From contig NZ_FNSM01000001.1 in the NCBI RefSeq assembly GCF_900105415.1, positions 5,295,501 through 5,359,500 of the forward strand: 64,000 nucleotides of DNA, in the 5' to 3' direction. The translations under genes were made by a program, and so were the position numbers. The notes under the pieces were generated by a model that searched no databases, was not told the origin of the DNA, and saw only the letters and a program-made list of their open reading frames with translations. The DNA is from Streptomyces sp. TLI_105. GTDB lineage: Bacteria; Actinomycetota; Actinomycetes; Streptomycetales; Streptomycetaceae. Within the stretch, counting starts at the first letter, position 1; the number at the start of each line of letters is the position of its first letter. Positions 33,983 to 43,155 of this stretch are shown piece after piece.

Positions 33983-35584
33983 ATGGAACGACAGAACGAG
34001 GGCGGGGGCCGGCGCCGCGGGGCCCGGTTCCCGGCCGCCGTCGCGGCTCTGCTCGCGGCCGGACTCGCCGTCGGCGGATGCAGCGCGGGCGTCGACCGCA
34101 CCAGCGCCGACGGAGGACCCAAGGGCGGCGGCCGGCCCGCTCCCACGGCCCCCGACGGCGCGCACACCGGGACCGCCGCGCCCCAGGAGGGCGAGCAGCG
34201 CTCACCGACGCCCGCCCCCGACTACCTGTCCACCTTCGCCCTGGACGTGGACACCGCCTCCTACGGCTACGCCCGTCGCACCCTCGCCGAGGGGCGGCTG
34301 CCCGACCCCGCGACCGTGCGACCCGAGGAGTTCGTCAACAGCTTCCGGCCCGACTATCCGCGCCCGAAGGACAACGGCTTCAGCGTGACCCTCGACGGGG
34401 CCCGCGCCGGCGCCGACGGCTGGTCCCTGCTCCGGGTCGGACTCGCCACCCGGGGCGCGGACCGGAACGCCGAACGCCCGCCCGCCGCCCTCACCTTCGT
34501 CGTCGACGTCTCCGGCTCGATGAACGAGCCGGGCCGGCTCGACCTGGTCAAGGAGTCCCTCGGGCTGCTCGCCGGCCAGTTGCGCGACGACGACTCGATC
34601 GCGCTCGTCACCTTCAGCTCCGAGGCCGAGACGCGGCTGCCCATGACCCGCGTCGGGGGCGCCCGCGACCGGATCCGCGAGGTCGTCGACTCGCTCGCGA
34701 CGAGCTCGTCCACCAACGTGGGGGCGGGCGTCCGCACCGGCTACGACGTCGCCGTCGAGGGCCACCGGAAGGGCGCCACCAACCGGGTGGTGCTGCTCTC
34801 CGACGCGCTCGCCAACACCGGTGACACCGAGGCCGATCCGATCCTCGCGCGCATCGACGAGGAACGCAGGGAGTACGGCATCACGCTCTTCGGCGTCGGT
34901 GTCGGCAGCGAGTACGGCGACGCGTTCATGGAGCGGCTCGCCGACAAGGGCGACGGGCAGACCACGTACGTCTCCACCCCGGCGCAGGCCCGGAAGGTCT
35001 TCGTCGACCAGCTGCCCTCCCACGTCGAGCTGCGCGCCCGGGACGCCAAGGCGCAGGTCGCCTTCGACCGGCGGACCGTCGAGAAGTTCCGGCTCGTCGG
35101 CTACGAGAACAGGGCGGTCGCCGACGAGGACTTCCGGAACGACCGGGTGGACGGCGGCGAGGTCGGGGCCGGGCACACGGTCACCGCGCTGTACGCGGTC
35201 AAGACCCGTCCGGGGGCCGCCGGTCCGCTCGCCACCGCGACGGTCCGCTGGCTCGACCCGGCCACCCGGGCCCCGCACGAGCGCTCCGGCACCCTCGGGA
35301 CGGCCGCGCTGAGCGGGGACATCTGGGGCGACGGCCACGACAGCCTGCAGCTGACCGCGATCGCCGCCTACTTCGCGGACGCCCTGCGCGGCGGCGGCCT
35401 GCCGGGCGCGCCGGGCCTTCCGGCGCTCACGAAGCGCGCCGGGGCGATCGCCGACCGGTCGGGTTCGGCGGTGGTCACCGAGCTGGCCGACGCCCTCCGG
35501 CAGGCCTCCGGACTGATCGGCTCCGGGCAGGATGAAGATCCGTACGGGGAAGGCGAGTCGAAGTCCGGAGATCCCTACAGCTGA
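33983..35584 (+). CDS. Lipoprotein with von Willebrand factor A domain (YfbK-like)
   Basis: 533 residues. A lipoprotein signal ends in LAVGGC (Cys about 33), followed by a Pro/Gly-rich linker, a VWFA N-terminal module (STFALDVDTASYGYARRTL, PDPATVRPEEFVNSF), a VWA domain with an intact MIDAS (DVSGSMNEP, about residue 175; later LSDALANTG), and a C-terminal DUF3520-like region (VTALYAVKTRPG). VWA/MIDAS domains bind a metal and a protein partner. GGGGGAG precedes ATG 33983. It is followed by a DUF1772 gene. Its partner is unknown. Confidence 0.85.
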   Translation: MERQNEGGGRRRGARFPAAVAALLAAGLAVGGCSAGVDRTSADGGPKGGGRPAPTAPDGAHTGTAAPQEGEQRSPTPAPDYLSTFALDVDTASYGYARRTLAEGRLPDPATVRPEEFVNSFRPDYPRPKDNGFSVTLDGARAGADGWSLLRVGLATRGADRNAERPPAALTFVVDVSGSMNEPGRLDLVKESLGLLAGQLRDDDSIALVTFSSEAETRLPMTRVGGARDRIREVVDSLATSSSTNVGAGVRTGYDVAVEGHRKGATNRVVLLSDALANTGDTEADPILARIDEERREYGITLFGVGVGSEYGDAFMERLADKGDGQTTYVSTPAQARKVFVDQLPSHVELRARDAKAQVAFDRRTVEKFRLVGYENRAVADEDFRNDRVDGGEVGAGHTVTALYAVKTRPGAAGPLATATVRWLDPATRAPHERSGTLGTAALSGDIWGDGHDSLQLTAIAAYFADALRGGGLPGAPGLPALTKRAGAIADRSGSAVVTELADALRQASGLIGSGQDEDPYGEGESKSGDPYS

Positions 35585-35617
35585 CGCGCGGGGCGGGCGG
35601 CGGGACAGAATGGCCGC

Positions 35618-36100
35618 ATGGCCACCCTGCTGCTCGCCCTCGCCGTCGGAAGCACCGGGCTCTACGCCGGTTTCCTGCTGATCTTCCAGACCGGGATCAT
35701 GCCCGCGCTCGGCCGTCTGACGGACCCGGAGTTCGTCACGGCGATGCGCCGGATCAACGAGTACGTGCCGAGGGCCGTGTTCCTCACGGTCTTCCTCGGA
35801 GTGGTCGCCTTCCCCGCCGCCGCGTTCCTCGTCCCCGTCGACGGGCGGACGGACGCGCAGAAGTGGCTGGTCCTCGCGGGGCTCGTGGCCGCGGTCCTCA
35901 ACCACGCGGTGACCATCGGCGGGAACATCCCGCTCAACACGGCCCTCGCGGCGTCGGAGAAGGCCCCGGCGGGCGACCCGGCGGGCGATCCGTCCGCGGT
36001 CCGGGCCGCCTTCGAGAAGCGCTGGAACGGTTTCCACCGCGTCCGTACGGCTCTGATCACCCTCGCGTTCGGGCTCCTCACCGCCGCCGCGGTGCTCTAG
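35618..36100 (+). CDS. DUF1772-family membrane protein
   Basis: 160 residues with four predicted helices. LLLALAVGSTGLYAGFLLIFQTGIMPAL and the NHAVTIGGNIPLNTALA segment, followed by W-N-x-F/H-R (KRWNGFHRVRTALITL), define the DUF1772 fold, which includes anthrone oxygenase-like proteins. The conserved Asn-rich segment and His are present. It is probably co-transcribed with the VWA lipoprotein, 33 bases upstream. Function not assigned. Confidence 0.75.
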   Translation: MATLLLALAVGSTGLYAGFLLIFQTGIMPALGRLTDPEFVTAMRRINEYVPRAVFLTVFLGVVAFPAAAFLVPVDGRTDAQKWLVLAGLVAAVLNHAVTIGGNIPLNTALAASEKAPAGDPAGDPSAVRAAFEKRWNGFHRVRTALITLAFGLLTAAAVL

Positions 36101-36276
36101 GCAAACCGTACCCCCGCGCCGGTTTCTGGCGTGAACTCGCGGGTGACGGCCCCCTCCGCATCCGCAGGGACCCTTCGAAAGCGTACCCCCGAGTCCGGAA
36201 ACAGTCTTTCGGCATGCGTAAGATCTGCGCCAGTGACGAAAACCGACTCCTAGATAACCGGACGAAGAGGGTGAAT

Positions 36277-36296
36277 CACCCCGATATCTCGGGGTG
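36277..36296. promoter_or_regulatory. Inverted repeat upstream of the SARP promoter
   Basis: Arms CACCCCGA and TCGGGGTG pair perfectly around TATC. The repeat sits 26 bases before the -35 box of the SARP gene, a position suited to an activator or repressor. It lies in a 300-base gap (36101-36400) with no gene. Confidence 0.6.
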
Positions 36297-36321
36297 TCAT
36301 TCCGTACCCTCCGGTTTCTTA

Positions 36322-36350
36322 TTGACATGACTACGGGGGTCTTTTCTAAT
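36322..36350 (+). promoter_or_regulatory. Consensus HrdB/sigma-70-type promoter
   Basis: TTGACA (36322-36327), 17 bases, then TCTAAT (36345-36350). This is the best vegetative promoter match noticed in the window and drives the SARP gene, giving a leader of about 45 bases. Confidence 0.8.
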
Positions 36351-36400
36351 CATCGGGAGTCATCCGCGCGCAGACACCGCACAGGCACTGAGGGGGCAAG

Positions 36401-37342
36401 GTGGACGTCCGGATTCTGGGGGGATTGTCGGTACGTGAGAACGGGGTGTCGATCACCCCGACAGCGGCCGCGCCCCGGCAGCTGCTCGCCCTGCTCACGG
36501 CCAGCGCCGACCAGGTCGTCCCCGTGACGGTCCTGACCGAGGAGCTCTGGCCGTCCGGCGCGCCCCGCGGCGCCCGCGCCGAACTGCAGGCGCACATAGC
36601 GGAGCTGCGGACCCTCATCGCGGGCGCCCTGCGCGGCGCCGACCCTGCGGAGCCGCGCCCCGGCTGGTCGGACCGGCGCAGCGCCGACGCGATCCTCGTC
36701 TCCCAGCCCGGCGGCTACCGCCTCGACACCGGCGGCGGCCCCAACGACGCCTGGCAGTTCGAGCGCGCGGCCGGCGCCGGCTACCGGGCCATGGAGGCCG
36801 GCGACCTGTCCCGGGCCGCCCTCCGCCTCGGCGAGGCGCTCGCCCTGTGGCGCGGCGAACCCTACGCGGGCGTGGCCGCGGGACCCCGGCTCCGCCGGGA
36901 GATCGAGCGCCTGGAGACGTCCCGGCTCAGCGTCCTCGACCAGTGGCTGGAAGCACAGCTGGGCCTGGGACGGCACGCCGAACTCGTCTCCGAACTCACC
37001 GGACTCGTCGCCCGCTACCGCACCAACGAGCCCCTCCACGCCCACCTCATGGTCGCCCTGCTGCGCTGCGGCCAGCACGACGAGGCCCTCCTCGTGTACG
37101 AGCGGCTGCGCGCCGCCCTCAAGGGCGAGAGCGGCATGGAACCCTCGGCGCGGCTCCGCCGGCTCCAGCGCTCGGTCCTGGCCGTGCGGGACACGACCGG
37201 CCGTCCCGCGTACGGCCCCCGGATCCCCACGCAGTACATCCCCAGCCGGCACGTCCCGGCCCCGTACGTCCCCGCCCAGTACGGCACGGCGCAGTACGGC
37301 CCCGCACGCCCCCGGCTCGTCCCGGCGGGCTCCGTCGGCTGA
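36401..37342 (+). CDS. SARP/AfsR-type transcriptional activator
   Basis: 313 residues. An OmpR-type winged helix occupies roughly 1-100 (MDVRILGGLSVRENGVSI, QLLALLTASADQVVPVTVLTEELW, GGYRLDTG). It is followed by a BTAD all-helical domain to about 255 (LWRGEPYAGVAAGPRLRREIERLE, LHAHLMVALLRCGQHDEALLVYERLRAAL). This is the small SARP layout without an NB-ARC domain, typical of pathway-specific antibiotic activators, though no biosynthetic genes are next to it. The last 50 residues are Pro/Tyr-rich. GTG 36401 follows GAGGGGG, with a consensus promoter upstream. Confidence 0.88.
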   Translation: MDVRILGGLSVRENGVSITPTAAAPRQLLALLTASADQVVPVTVLTEELWPSGAPRGARAELQAHIAELRTLIAGALRGADPAEPRPGWSDRRSADAILVSQPGGYRLDTGGGPNDAWQFERAAGAGYRAMEAGDLSRAALRLGEALALWRGEPYAGVAAGPRLRREIERLETSRLSVLDQWLEAQLGLGRHAELVSELTGLVARYRTNEPLHAHLMVALLRCGQHDEALLVYERLRAALKGESGMEPSARLRRLQRSVLAVRDTTGRPAYGPRIPTQYIPSRHVPAPYVPAQYGTAQYGPARPRLVPAGSVG

Positions 37343-37393
37343 GCGGCCACGGGCTCCGCAGGCCGAGCGAGGGCGGGCTCCGCAGGCCGAGCG
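37326..37393 (+). repeat. Three 20-bp units, period 24 bp, across the SARP stop codon
   Basis: Units at 37326-37345, 37350-37369 and 37374-37393. The last two share CGGGCTCCGCAGGCCGAGCG exactly; the first differs at a few bases and includes the SARP stop. The spacing suggests a short tandem duplication just past the gene end. Confidence 0.75.
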
Positions 37394-37555
37394 GCGGCGG
37401 CAGCGCGGCCGCCGCCCGGCGGCGTGACCGCCCGTCAGCGGGAATGAAGTGCGGCAACTCACCGTTGACCGACTCCCGAAGCCGAATTATTTTCGGCGAG
37501 CAGTACGGGTTTCCTCCCAGGTGCCCGATTTCGCTCGACCACGGGAGCAGGGGCC

Positions 37556-39583
37556 ATGACAGTGCACGGCGCGGACGGAGCCGGTGGTGCCGACGCGCTG
37601 CTCACGGTCCTCGAACTGCTCGCCCGGCAGGCCCCGCCCGCCCACTTCGACACCCTCCTCGACGAGGCCCGCCGGACCGGACTGGCCGGGGAGGAACTCC
37701 ACCGCCTGGAGCGGGCCGTGGACCTCGCCGGCGCGGTCCACACCGGACGCGCGCGCGACGCCCGCCGCGAGGCCGGACTTGCCGCCCTCACGGACACCGC
37801 CCGCGACCTCACCCTCTCCTACGACCTCGACAGCCTGCTGCGCGTCGTCATCCGTCGCGCCCGGCGGCTCCTCGGCCTCGACCTCGCCTACGTGACCCTG
37901 CGCGGCCCGCACGGCGCCAGCTACGTCCACACCTCCGAGGGCTCCCGCCCCGCCACCGGCCCCGGCGCGCGCCTCACCCCCGGGCTCCGGATCGCCGAGG
38001 GGTACGGACTCGGCGGCGCCGTCCAGCTCCACGGCGGCCCCGTCTGGACCGCCGACTACCTCGCCGACGAGCGCTTCGCCCCCTCCGGCTCCCTCGACGC
38101 CGGCGTCCACGCCCCCGCCTTCGACGAGGCCGCCGAATCCGCCCTGCGCGCCGAGGGCGTCCACGCGATCGTGGCCGCCCCGCTGCGCAGCGGGGACACC
38201 GTCGTCGGCGCCCTCTACGGAGCGGACCGGCGCGTCCGCCACCACACCCCGGAGGAGATCGGACTCCTCGCGGGCCTCGCCGACCTCGCCGCCCTCGCCG
38301 TCGAGAAGGCCGGTCTCCTCGACCGCACCCGCGCCGAGGTCTCCGAACTGGAGCGCGACAGCTCCCGGGTGCGCACCAGCCTCGCCCGGATGCGGCACGT
38401 CAGCGAGGCCCACGGCCGCATCATGAACCTCGTCCTCGCCGGCGGCGACCTGTGCCACGTGGCCAAGGCCGCCGCCGACGCCCTCGACGCGACCGTGCTG
38501 ATCCGCGACCCCGGCGGCCGGCCCCTCGCCTCGGCGGGGGACATCCCCGGCCTGGACGAGGAGGCCGTCGCCAAGGCCTCCCTCGACGCCCACGCCCGGC
38601 GCCGTCCGGTCCTCACCGACGACGACACCTGGGTCGCGCCGGTCATCGCGGGCTCCGAGGACCTCGGCGGCCTCGTCATCCGCGCCGCCGGCGGACTCAC
38701 CGGCGAGGACGAACGCCTCCTCGAACTGGCCGCCCAGTGCGTCGCCTTCCTCCTCCTCATGCGCCGCTCCACCGCCGTCGCCGAGGGACCCGTCCGCGAC
38801 GAACTCCTCGACGACCTCATCGCCGACCCGCCGCACGCCCCCCAGCAGATCGCCCAGCGGGCCCGCCGCCTCGGCGTCGACCTGCGCCGGCCGCACGTCC
38901 TCGTGCTCGCCCGCCCCGAGGGCGGCGAGCAGGGCCGTGCGGTGGTCTGGGCGTCCTCGTACGCGTACCGCCTCTCCGGCCTCAAGACCGTGCAGGGCGG
39001 CTGCATCGTGCTGCTGCTCCCCGGCATCGACGCCTCGGCCGCCGCCCAGGCCGTCGCCGCCGAACTGTCCCCGCTGCTCGGGCACCCCGTCTCCGTCGCC
39101 GCCGCGGGACCCGCCCAGAGCCCGGACGGCGTCGGACGAATACACCAGGAGGCCCACCGCTGCCTGGACGCGATGAGCGCGCTCGGCGGCACCGGCTCGG
39201 CCGCCTCCGTGCAGGACCTCGGCTTCCTGGGGCTGCTCCTCTCCGACGACAACGACGTCGACGGCTTCGTCGAGTCGGCGATCGGACCCGTGCTGGACTA
39301 CGACGCCGAGCGGTTCACCGACCTCACCCACACCCTGGAGGCGTACTTCGCCTCCGGCGGCAGCCCCTCGATCGCGGCCGAGGCGCTCCACGTCCACCCC
39401 AACACGGTCTCCCGCCGCCTGGAACGGATCGGCGAACTCCTCGGCCCCGAGTGGCAGAAGCCCGGCCAGGTCCTGGAGGTCCAGCTGGCGCTGCGCCTCC
39501 AGCGCACCCGGGAGGTCCTGGCCCGCGGCCGCGCGACGGCGGACCCGGCCCGACAGCCGGGCCCTCCGGAGCGCGGTGCGTGA
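37556..39583 (+). CDS. GAF-domain PucR-type regulator
   Basis: 675 residues. A GAF domain at about 85-265 (LSYDLDSLLRVVIRRARRLLGLDLAYVTLRG, AEGVHAIVAAPLRSGDTVVGALYG) is followed by a short coiled segment, a second sensor-like region, and a C-terminal PucR/CdaR helix-turn-helix (LEAYFASGGSPSIAAEALHVHPNTVSRRLERIGELLG). PucR proteins govern purine, sugar-acid and other catabolic genes. The ATG at 37556 is preceded by GGGAGCAGGGG. It lies 213 bases after the SARP gene and is convergent with the IS701-like gene; a uricase gene lies 2.4 kb on, but no direct link is visible. Confidence 0.85.
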   Translation: MTVHGADGAGGADALLTVLELLARQAPPAHFDTLLDEARRTGLAGEELHRLERAVDLAGAVHTGRARDARREAGLAALTDTARDLTLSYDLDSLLRVVIRRARRLLGLDLAYVTLRGPHGASYVHTSEGSRPATGPGARLTPGLRIAEGYGLGGAVQLHGGPVWTADYLADERFAPSGSLDAGVHAPAFDEAAESALRAEGVHAIVAAPLRSGDTVVGALYGADRRVRHHTPEEIGLLAGLADLAALAVEKAGLLDRTRAEVSELERDSSRVRTSLARMRHVSEAHGRIMNLVLAGGDLCHVAKAAADALDATVLIRDPGGRPLASAGDIPGLDEEAVAKASLDAHARRRPVLTDDDTWVAPVIAGSEDLGGLVIRAAGGLTGEDERLLELAAQCVAFLLLMRRSTAVAEGPVRDELLDDLIADPPHAPQQIAQRARRLGVDLRRPHVLVLARPEGGEQGRAVVWASSYAYRLSGLKTVQGGCIVLLLPGIDASAAAQAVAAELSPLLGHPVSVAAAGPAQSPDGVGRIHQEAHRCLDAMSALGGTGSAASVQDLGFLGLLLSDDNDVDGFVESAIGPVLDYDAERFTDLTHTLEAYFASGGSPSIAAEALHVHPNTVSRRLERIGELLGPEWQKPGQVLEVQLALRLQRTREVLARGRATADPARQPGPPERGA

Positions 39584-39624
39584 CGCTCCGGACCGCGGGC
39601 ACGTGACCGGAAGGACCGGGCCCC

Positions 39625-40887
39625 TCAGCTCGCCGAGCGTCCCGAGCCGTAGCCCGTGTCGTACGCCGCGTCCCAGCCGCCGGCCATGACCGTCACCGCG
39701 TGGGCCGCCGACGCCAGCGTGATGTGACGGTGCCAGCCGCGGAACGAACGGCCCACGAAGTCCCGCAGCCCCGCCCCCTCGCCGACCTCCGCGAAGTCCC
39801 GCTCCACCCGACGGCCGAGCTTCGTGATCCGCACCAGCGAACCGACCGGGGAGTTCGTCAGATCGCTGATCCACACCCGGGCCGGGGCCCGGCGCGGGTC
39901 GTCCCACTCGCCGAGCAGCACCAGCGGACGCATCCGCTCCCCGCCGGGCGCGGGCAGCGCGACCCGGACGGCCGTCGCGAGCGAGGTCCGCGAGGTCCGC
40001 GCGCCCGCCACCGTGTCCACCCAGCTCACCGGCCGGCGCAGCCCCTTGAGCGACTCCAGGATCTGGACGGCGGACAGCGGGCCCGCGCCGAAGCCCGGCA
40101 GCGAGCGGTCGGCGATCGCGAGCCGCGAGCCCGGGTTGATCCGGGCCACCACCGGCACGCCCGCCCCGGCGAGCCGCGTCAGGGCGGCCCGCCCCGCACC
40201 GCCCCGGATGTCGAGCAGCACCGGCTTGCGGGTGACGTCGGACCAGCGGGCGGTGTCGAGCGCCGCGGCGACCGCGCACTCCTCCATGGTCTCCTCGCCG
40301 GCCTCCTGGGGGACCTCCGCGCGGTCGCGCCGCGTGCGGTCGTTCACCCAGGGATCCGGCAGGAAGAGCCGCCAGTTGACCGGCACGCTCAGCTCGTCGC
40401 TCGCGAACCACACACCGAACGCCTGCTGCCCGTGGAAGACCTGCCCGCGCTCCGGGTCGAAGCGCCGGTCCACGCCCACCGAGTGCTCCCCGGCCTTCGG
40501 GATCGGCATCGGCCGCACCACCCACGCCTGCGGGCAGCTGTGCCGCTCCAGGTGCCGGGCGAGCGCGGCCCGCATGGGCTGCCAGTCCCAGGTGGAGCTG
40601 GAGACGAAGTGGTGCAGGCTCTGCTCGGCCGCCGGCCCGCCGATCTGGGCGGCGATGTTGCGGATCGACTTGCGGCCCTGCGCGGTGAGCAGACCGTGCA
40701 GGTACTGCTCGGCCTTCAGGCGCTGGTCGCGGCGCGGGAAGCCGGAGAACAGCGCGGCGCACAGCTCGGCGTAGACGTCCTCGCGCGAGTCGGCCGCGCC
40801 GCCGGAGGACCTGACGACGCCCAGGGGCACGGCCGGGGCGACGGCTCCGGTGGCGGCCCTGCGCTTGGTTGCGACGGATGTACTCAC
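39625..40887 (-). CDS. IS701-family transposase-like protein, first catalytic Asp lost (probably domesticated)
   Basis: 420 residues aligned along the whole IS701 DDE transposase: LKAEQYLHGLL...GRKSIRNIAA, SLHHFVSSSTWDW, HSVGVDRRF, VNWRLFLPDPWVND, and a late VERDF...GRSFRGWHRHITLASAAHAV. In active IS701 enzymes the first catalytic Asp is in IDDTxFPKKG before HSVG; here that stretch is VVRPMPIPKAG. The second Asp (VLLDIRGG) and the Glu (VERDF) remain. I see no inverted repeats or target duplication nearby. GGAG precedes GTG 40887. This suggests a non-transposing host protein, perhaps DNA-binding. The motif comparison is from memory of the family. Confidence 0.75.
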   Translation of the reverse strand: MSTSVATKRRAATGAVAPAVPLGVVRSSGGAADSREDVYAELCAALFSGFPRRDQRLKAEQYLHGLLTAQGRKSIRNIAAQIGGPAAEQSLHHFVSSSTWDWQPMRAALARHLERHSCPQAWVVRPMPIPKAGEHSVGVDRRFDPERGQVFHGQQAFGVWFASDELSVPVNWRLFLPDPWVNDRTRRDRAEVPQEAGEETMEECAVAAALDTARWSDVTRKPVLLDIRGGAGRAALTRLAGAGVPVVARINPGSRLAIADRSLPGFGAGPLSAVQILESLKGLRRPVSWVDTVAGARTSRTSLATAVRVALPAPGGERMRPLVLLGEWDDPRRAPARVWISDLTNSPVGSLVRITKLGRRVERDFAEVGEGAGLRDFVGRSFRGWHRHITLASAAHAVTVMAGGWDAAYDTGYGSGRSAS

Positions 40888-41261
40888 GACACTCCTGCCC
40901 TCAGGTTGCGCAGCTCCCTCCCGCTGCTCCACCACCCTCACCCGGACCCGCCCGCGGGGACGAGGTGTACCCGGCACCCGAATCGGCCGCCGGATGGTGA
41001 CCCGGCCACCTCTCCTCGTGTCACCGCAGGTCAGAGGCGGCGCCACCACCCCGCCGCGGGCCCCTGTCCCGGCACTCCGGAATACCCCGCGGGGGATCTG
41101 ACAGACTCGACGGCCCGGCTTTGACCCGTCGCAGGGCGTGGCCGGACCATCGCAGAGCGAGGCTGCACGGGCCGGATCCCGGTTAATGCCCCAGGCCGGG
41201 ACCCGCGCCCGTGCGCCTCGCCTTGATCAGGGGCGCGGACCGCTCTCGTAACCTGGGACGC
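40888..41261. other. 374-base gap without a gene
   Basis: It holds the promoter regions of the divergent IS701-like gene and crcB. I see a CCCCGCGGGG palindrome near 41085 and several GC-rich short repeats, but no gene and no convincing fluoride riboswitch. Confidence 0.5.
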
Positions 41262-41678
41262 ATGGGGCTGCGCAAGGAACTGCCGGTCGTCGCGGCGGTC
41301 GCCGCCGGCGGCGCCCTGGGCGCGGCCGCGCGCTACGGCGCCGCGCTGGCGTGGCCCACCCCCGTCGGCGCCTTCCCCTGGACGATCCTCACGGTCAACG
41401 CCACCGGTTGCCTGGTGCTCGGCGTCCTCATGGTCCTGCTCACCGAGACCGCGACCGCCCCGCACCCGCTGCTCCGGCCCTTCCTGGGCACGGGCTTCTG
41501 CGGGGGGTTCACCACCTTCTCGACGTACGGCCTCGACACCCAGCGCCTGTTGAGCGCGGGCGAGCCGGCGCGCGGTCTGCTCTACCTGGGCGGGACCCTG
41601 CTCGCCGCCCTCGCCGCCGTCGGGGCGGGCGTCGCCCTCGCCCGGGTGGTCGTGCGGGGCCGGGGGAGGCACGCGTGA
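41262..41678 (+). CDS. crcB: Fluoride channel subunit CrcB/Fluc (first of a pair)
   Basis: 138 residues with four helices. [30 protein letters not shown] and [13 protein letters not shown] are the Fluc motifs, including the pore Asn and the Phe-box Phe/Thr/Ser residues. Fluc channels export F- as antiparallel dimers. Its stop overlaps the start of a second crcB, so a heterodimer is likely. The start at 41262 has only a weak upstream GGGA. Confidence 0.93.
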   Translation: MGLRKELPVVAAVAAGGALGAAARYGAALAWPTPVGAFPWTILTVNATGCLVLGVLMVLLTETATAPHPLLRPFLGTGFCGGFTTFSTYGLDTQRLLSAGEPARGLLYLGGTLLAALAAVGAGVALARVVVRGRGRHA

Positions 41679-42031
41679 ACTGGCTGCTCGTCGTGGCGGG
41701 CGCCGCCGTCGGCGCGCCCCTGCGCTACCTCACCGACCGCGCGGTCCAGGCGCGCCACGACTCGGTCTTCCCGTGGGGCACCTTCACCGTCAACGTCGTG
41801 GGATCGTTCGTCCTCGGACTCCTGACCGGCGTCACCTCGGCGCAGGCGCAGCTGCTGCTCGGCACGGGCCTGTGCGGGGCGCTGACGACGTACTCCACCT
41901 TCTCGTACGAGACGTTCCGGCTGTACGAGAACGGGGCGAAGGGCTACGCGGCGCTGAACGTGACGGGGAGCCTGGCCGCCGGACTCGGAGCCGTATGGCT
42001 GGGAGTGGAGACGGCGGCCGGGCTCCGCTGA
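41675..42031 (+). CDS. crcB: Fluoride channel subunit CrcB/Fluc (second of a pair)
   Basis: 118 residues, four helices, with [27 protein letters not shown] and [15 protein letters not shown]. It overlaps the first crcB by four bases (GTGA) with GGGGGAGG upstream. Paired crcB genes encode the two halves of a heterodimeric Fluc in many Gram-positive bacteria. Its stop lies three bases from the end of the convergent uricase gene. Confidence 0.93.
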   Translation: MNWLLVVAGAAVGAPLRYLTDRAVQARHDSVFPWGTFTVNVVGSFVLGLLTGVTSAQAQLLLGTGLCGALTTYSTFSYETFRLYENGAKGYAALNVTGSLAAGLGAVWLGVETAAGLR

Positions 42032-42034
42032 TCC

Positions 42035-42952
42035 CTACGCGGTGATCCAGTCGCTGGTCGCGATCACCGGCTGGACGCCCTGCCGGTGGACGGTGCCCTC
42101 GATCAGGCCGTACATCCGGTCGGCCGCGAAGTACACCTCGTTGTCGTTCTTCAGCCCGAACGGCTCCAGGTCCACCAGGAAGTGGTGCTTGTTCGGCAGG
42201 TTGAGCCGGACCTCGTTGACCGTGGAGACGTGGTCCAGGACCCGGTCCGCCATCGCGTGCAGGGTCTGCTGGAGCGAGTAGCTGTACGTCTCCGCGAACG
42301 CCTCCAGCATGTGGCGCCGCACCTTCGCGTACGAGGCGTCCCAGTCGTGCTCCGCGTCCGCCGCAGCCGAGGCCGAGTTCGCCCAGCGGGCGGTGACCTT
42401 GGTGGCCAGGATGCGGTCGTACGCCTCCTGGAGCGTCGTGTACCTGTCCTTGACGAAGCCGTGGAACTCGGAGTTCGTCGAGTTCATCACCGTCAGCTCC
42501 TTGAGGCCCGACAGGACCTGGAGCCCGGTGGTCTCCGAGTACGTGATCTGCGCCGTGCGGACCTCCTGCCCCTTGCGCGCGAAGGAGTGCTGCTCCTTGC
42601 GCGACGGGACCGAGATCCGCTCCCAGGCGTACTCCTCCACCCGGATCTGCGCCTCGTGGATCACCGGCTGCGAGGACACGAAGTGCCGGGCGAGGAGGAT
42701 GCCGAAGGCCTCGGGGGAGTCGACGCCGTGCTCCTTGGCGAAGGCGTAGACCGTGTTCTTCGTGGTGTCGGTCGGCAGACAGTTGCCGTTGTCGCCGGTC
42801 AGATGGACGTCGCGGTACTCGCCGCGCAGCGCCACCGACACGTTCAGGTCGCGGATCTCGTGCCACGAGCCGTCGTTGCCCTTGCGGGTGACGGTGACGA
42901 TGCGGTTCTCGGCCTTGCCGTACTGGTTCTGGGCGAGGACGTGCTTGCTCAT
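42035..42952 (-). CDS. uox: Urate oxidase (uricase)
   Basis: 305 residues, the usual size of a cofactor-free uricase made of two tunnelling-fold repeats. NQYGKAENRIVTVTRKG at the start, LTGDNGNCLPTDTTKNTVYAFAK with the catalytic Thr, EYAWERI and NLPNKHHFLVDL are family hallmarks. It oxidises urate to 5-hydroxyisourate in purine breakdown. No transthyretin-like or decarboxylase partner is adjacent, which is unusual since they often cluster. The start at ATG 42952 is fixed by homology. Confidence 0.95.
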   Translation of the reverse strand: MSKHVLAQNQYGKAENRIVTVTRKGNDGSWHEIRDLNVSVALRGEYRDVHLTGDNGNCLPTDTTKNTVYAFAKEHGVDSPEAFGILLARHFVSSQPVIHEAQIRVEEYAWERISVPSRKEQHSFARKGQEVRTAQITYSETTGLQVLSGLKELTVMNSTNSEFHGFVKDRYTTLQEAYDRILATKVTARWANSASAAADAEHDWDASYAKVRRHMLEAFAETYSYSLQQTLHAMADRVLDHVSTVNEVRLNLPNKHHFLVDLEPFGLKNDNEVYFAADRMYGLIEGTVHRQGVQPVIATSDWITA

Positions 42953-43155
42953 GTGCTGCTCAGCTCCTGCGGGTACGTGGATACGGATATCCCGTACGCC
43001 CGGCGTCCAGCGTCCCCGTCGTCCCCGAGGGCCCGCTCCCCGCCGTCCGGCCCGTGAACGGCGGACCGCCCCGGGACTGACGAGCATCCCGGTCCGTAGG
43101 TGTCGGCTCGAAGATATGTGCGTTCCGGGTGGCTGGCAATGGGCGAGGGGGAGCG

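Noticed and set aside
33825..34388. Open frame overlapping the start of the VWA lipoprotein gene
   Set aside because: It has no recognisable domain and lacks a good ribosome site; the lipoprotein frame has a lipobox, a VWA domain and GGGGGAG upstream.
37326..37393. Extension of the SARP protein through the 24-bp repeats
   Set aside because: The SARP frame stops within the first unit; later units are not in an extended frame of that gene.
41100..41261. Possible fluoride riboswitch ahead of crcB
   Set aside because: I could not find the conserved crcB-motif pseudoknot elements, so no riboswitch is called.
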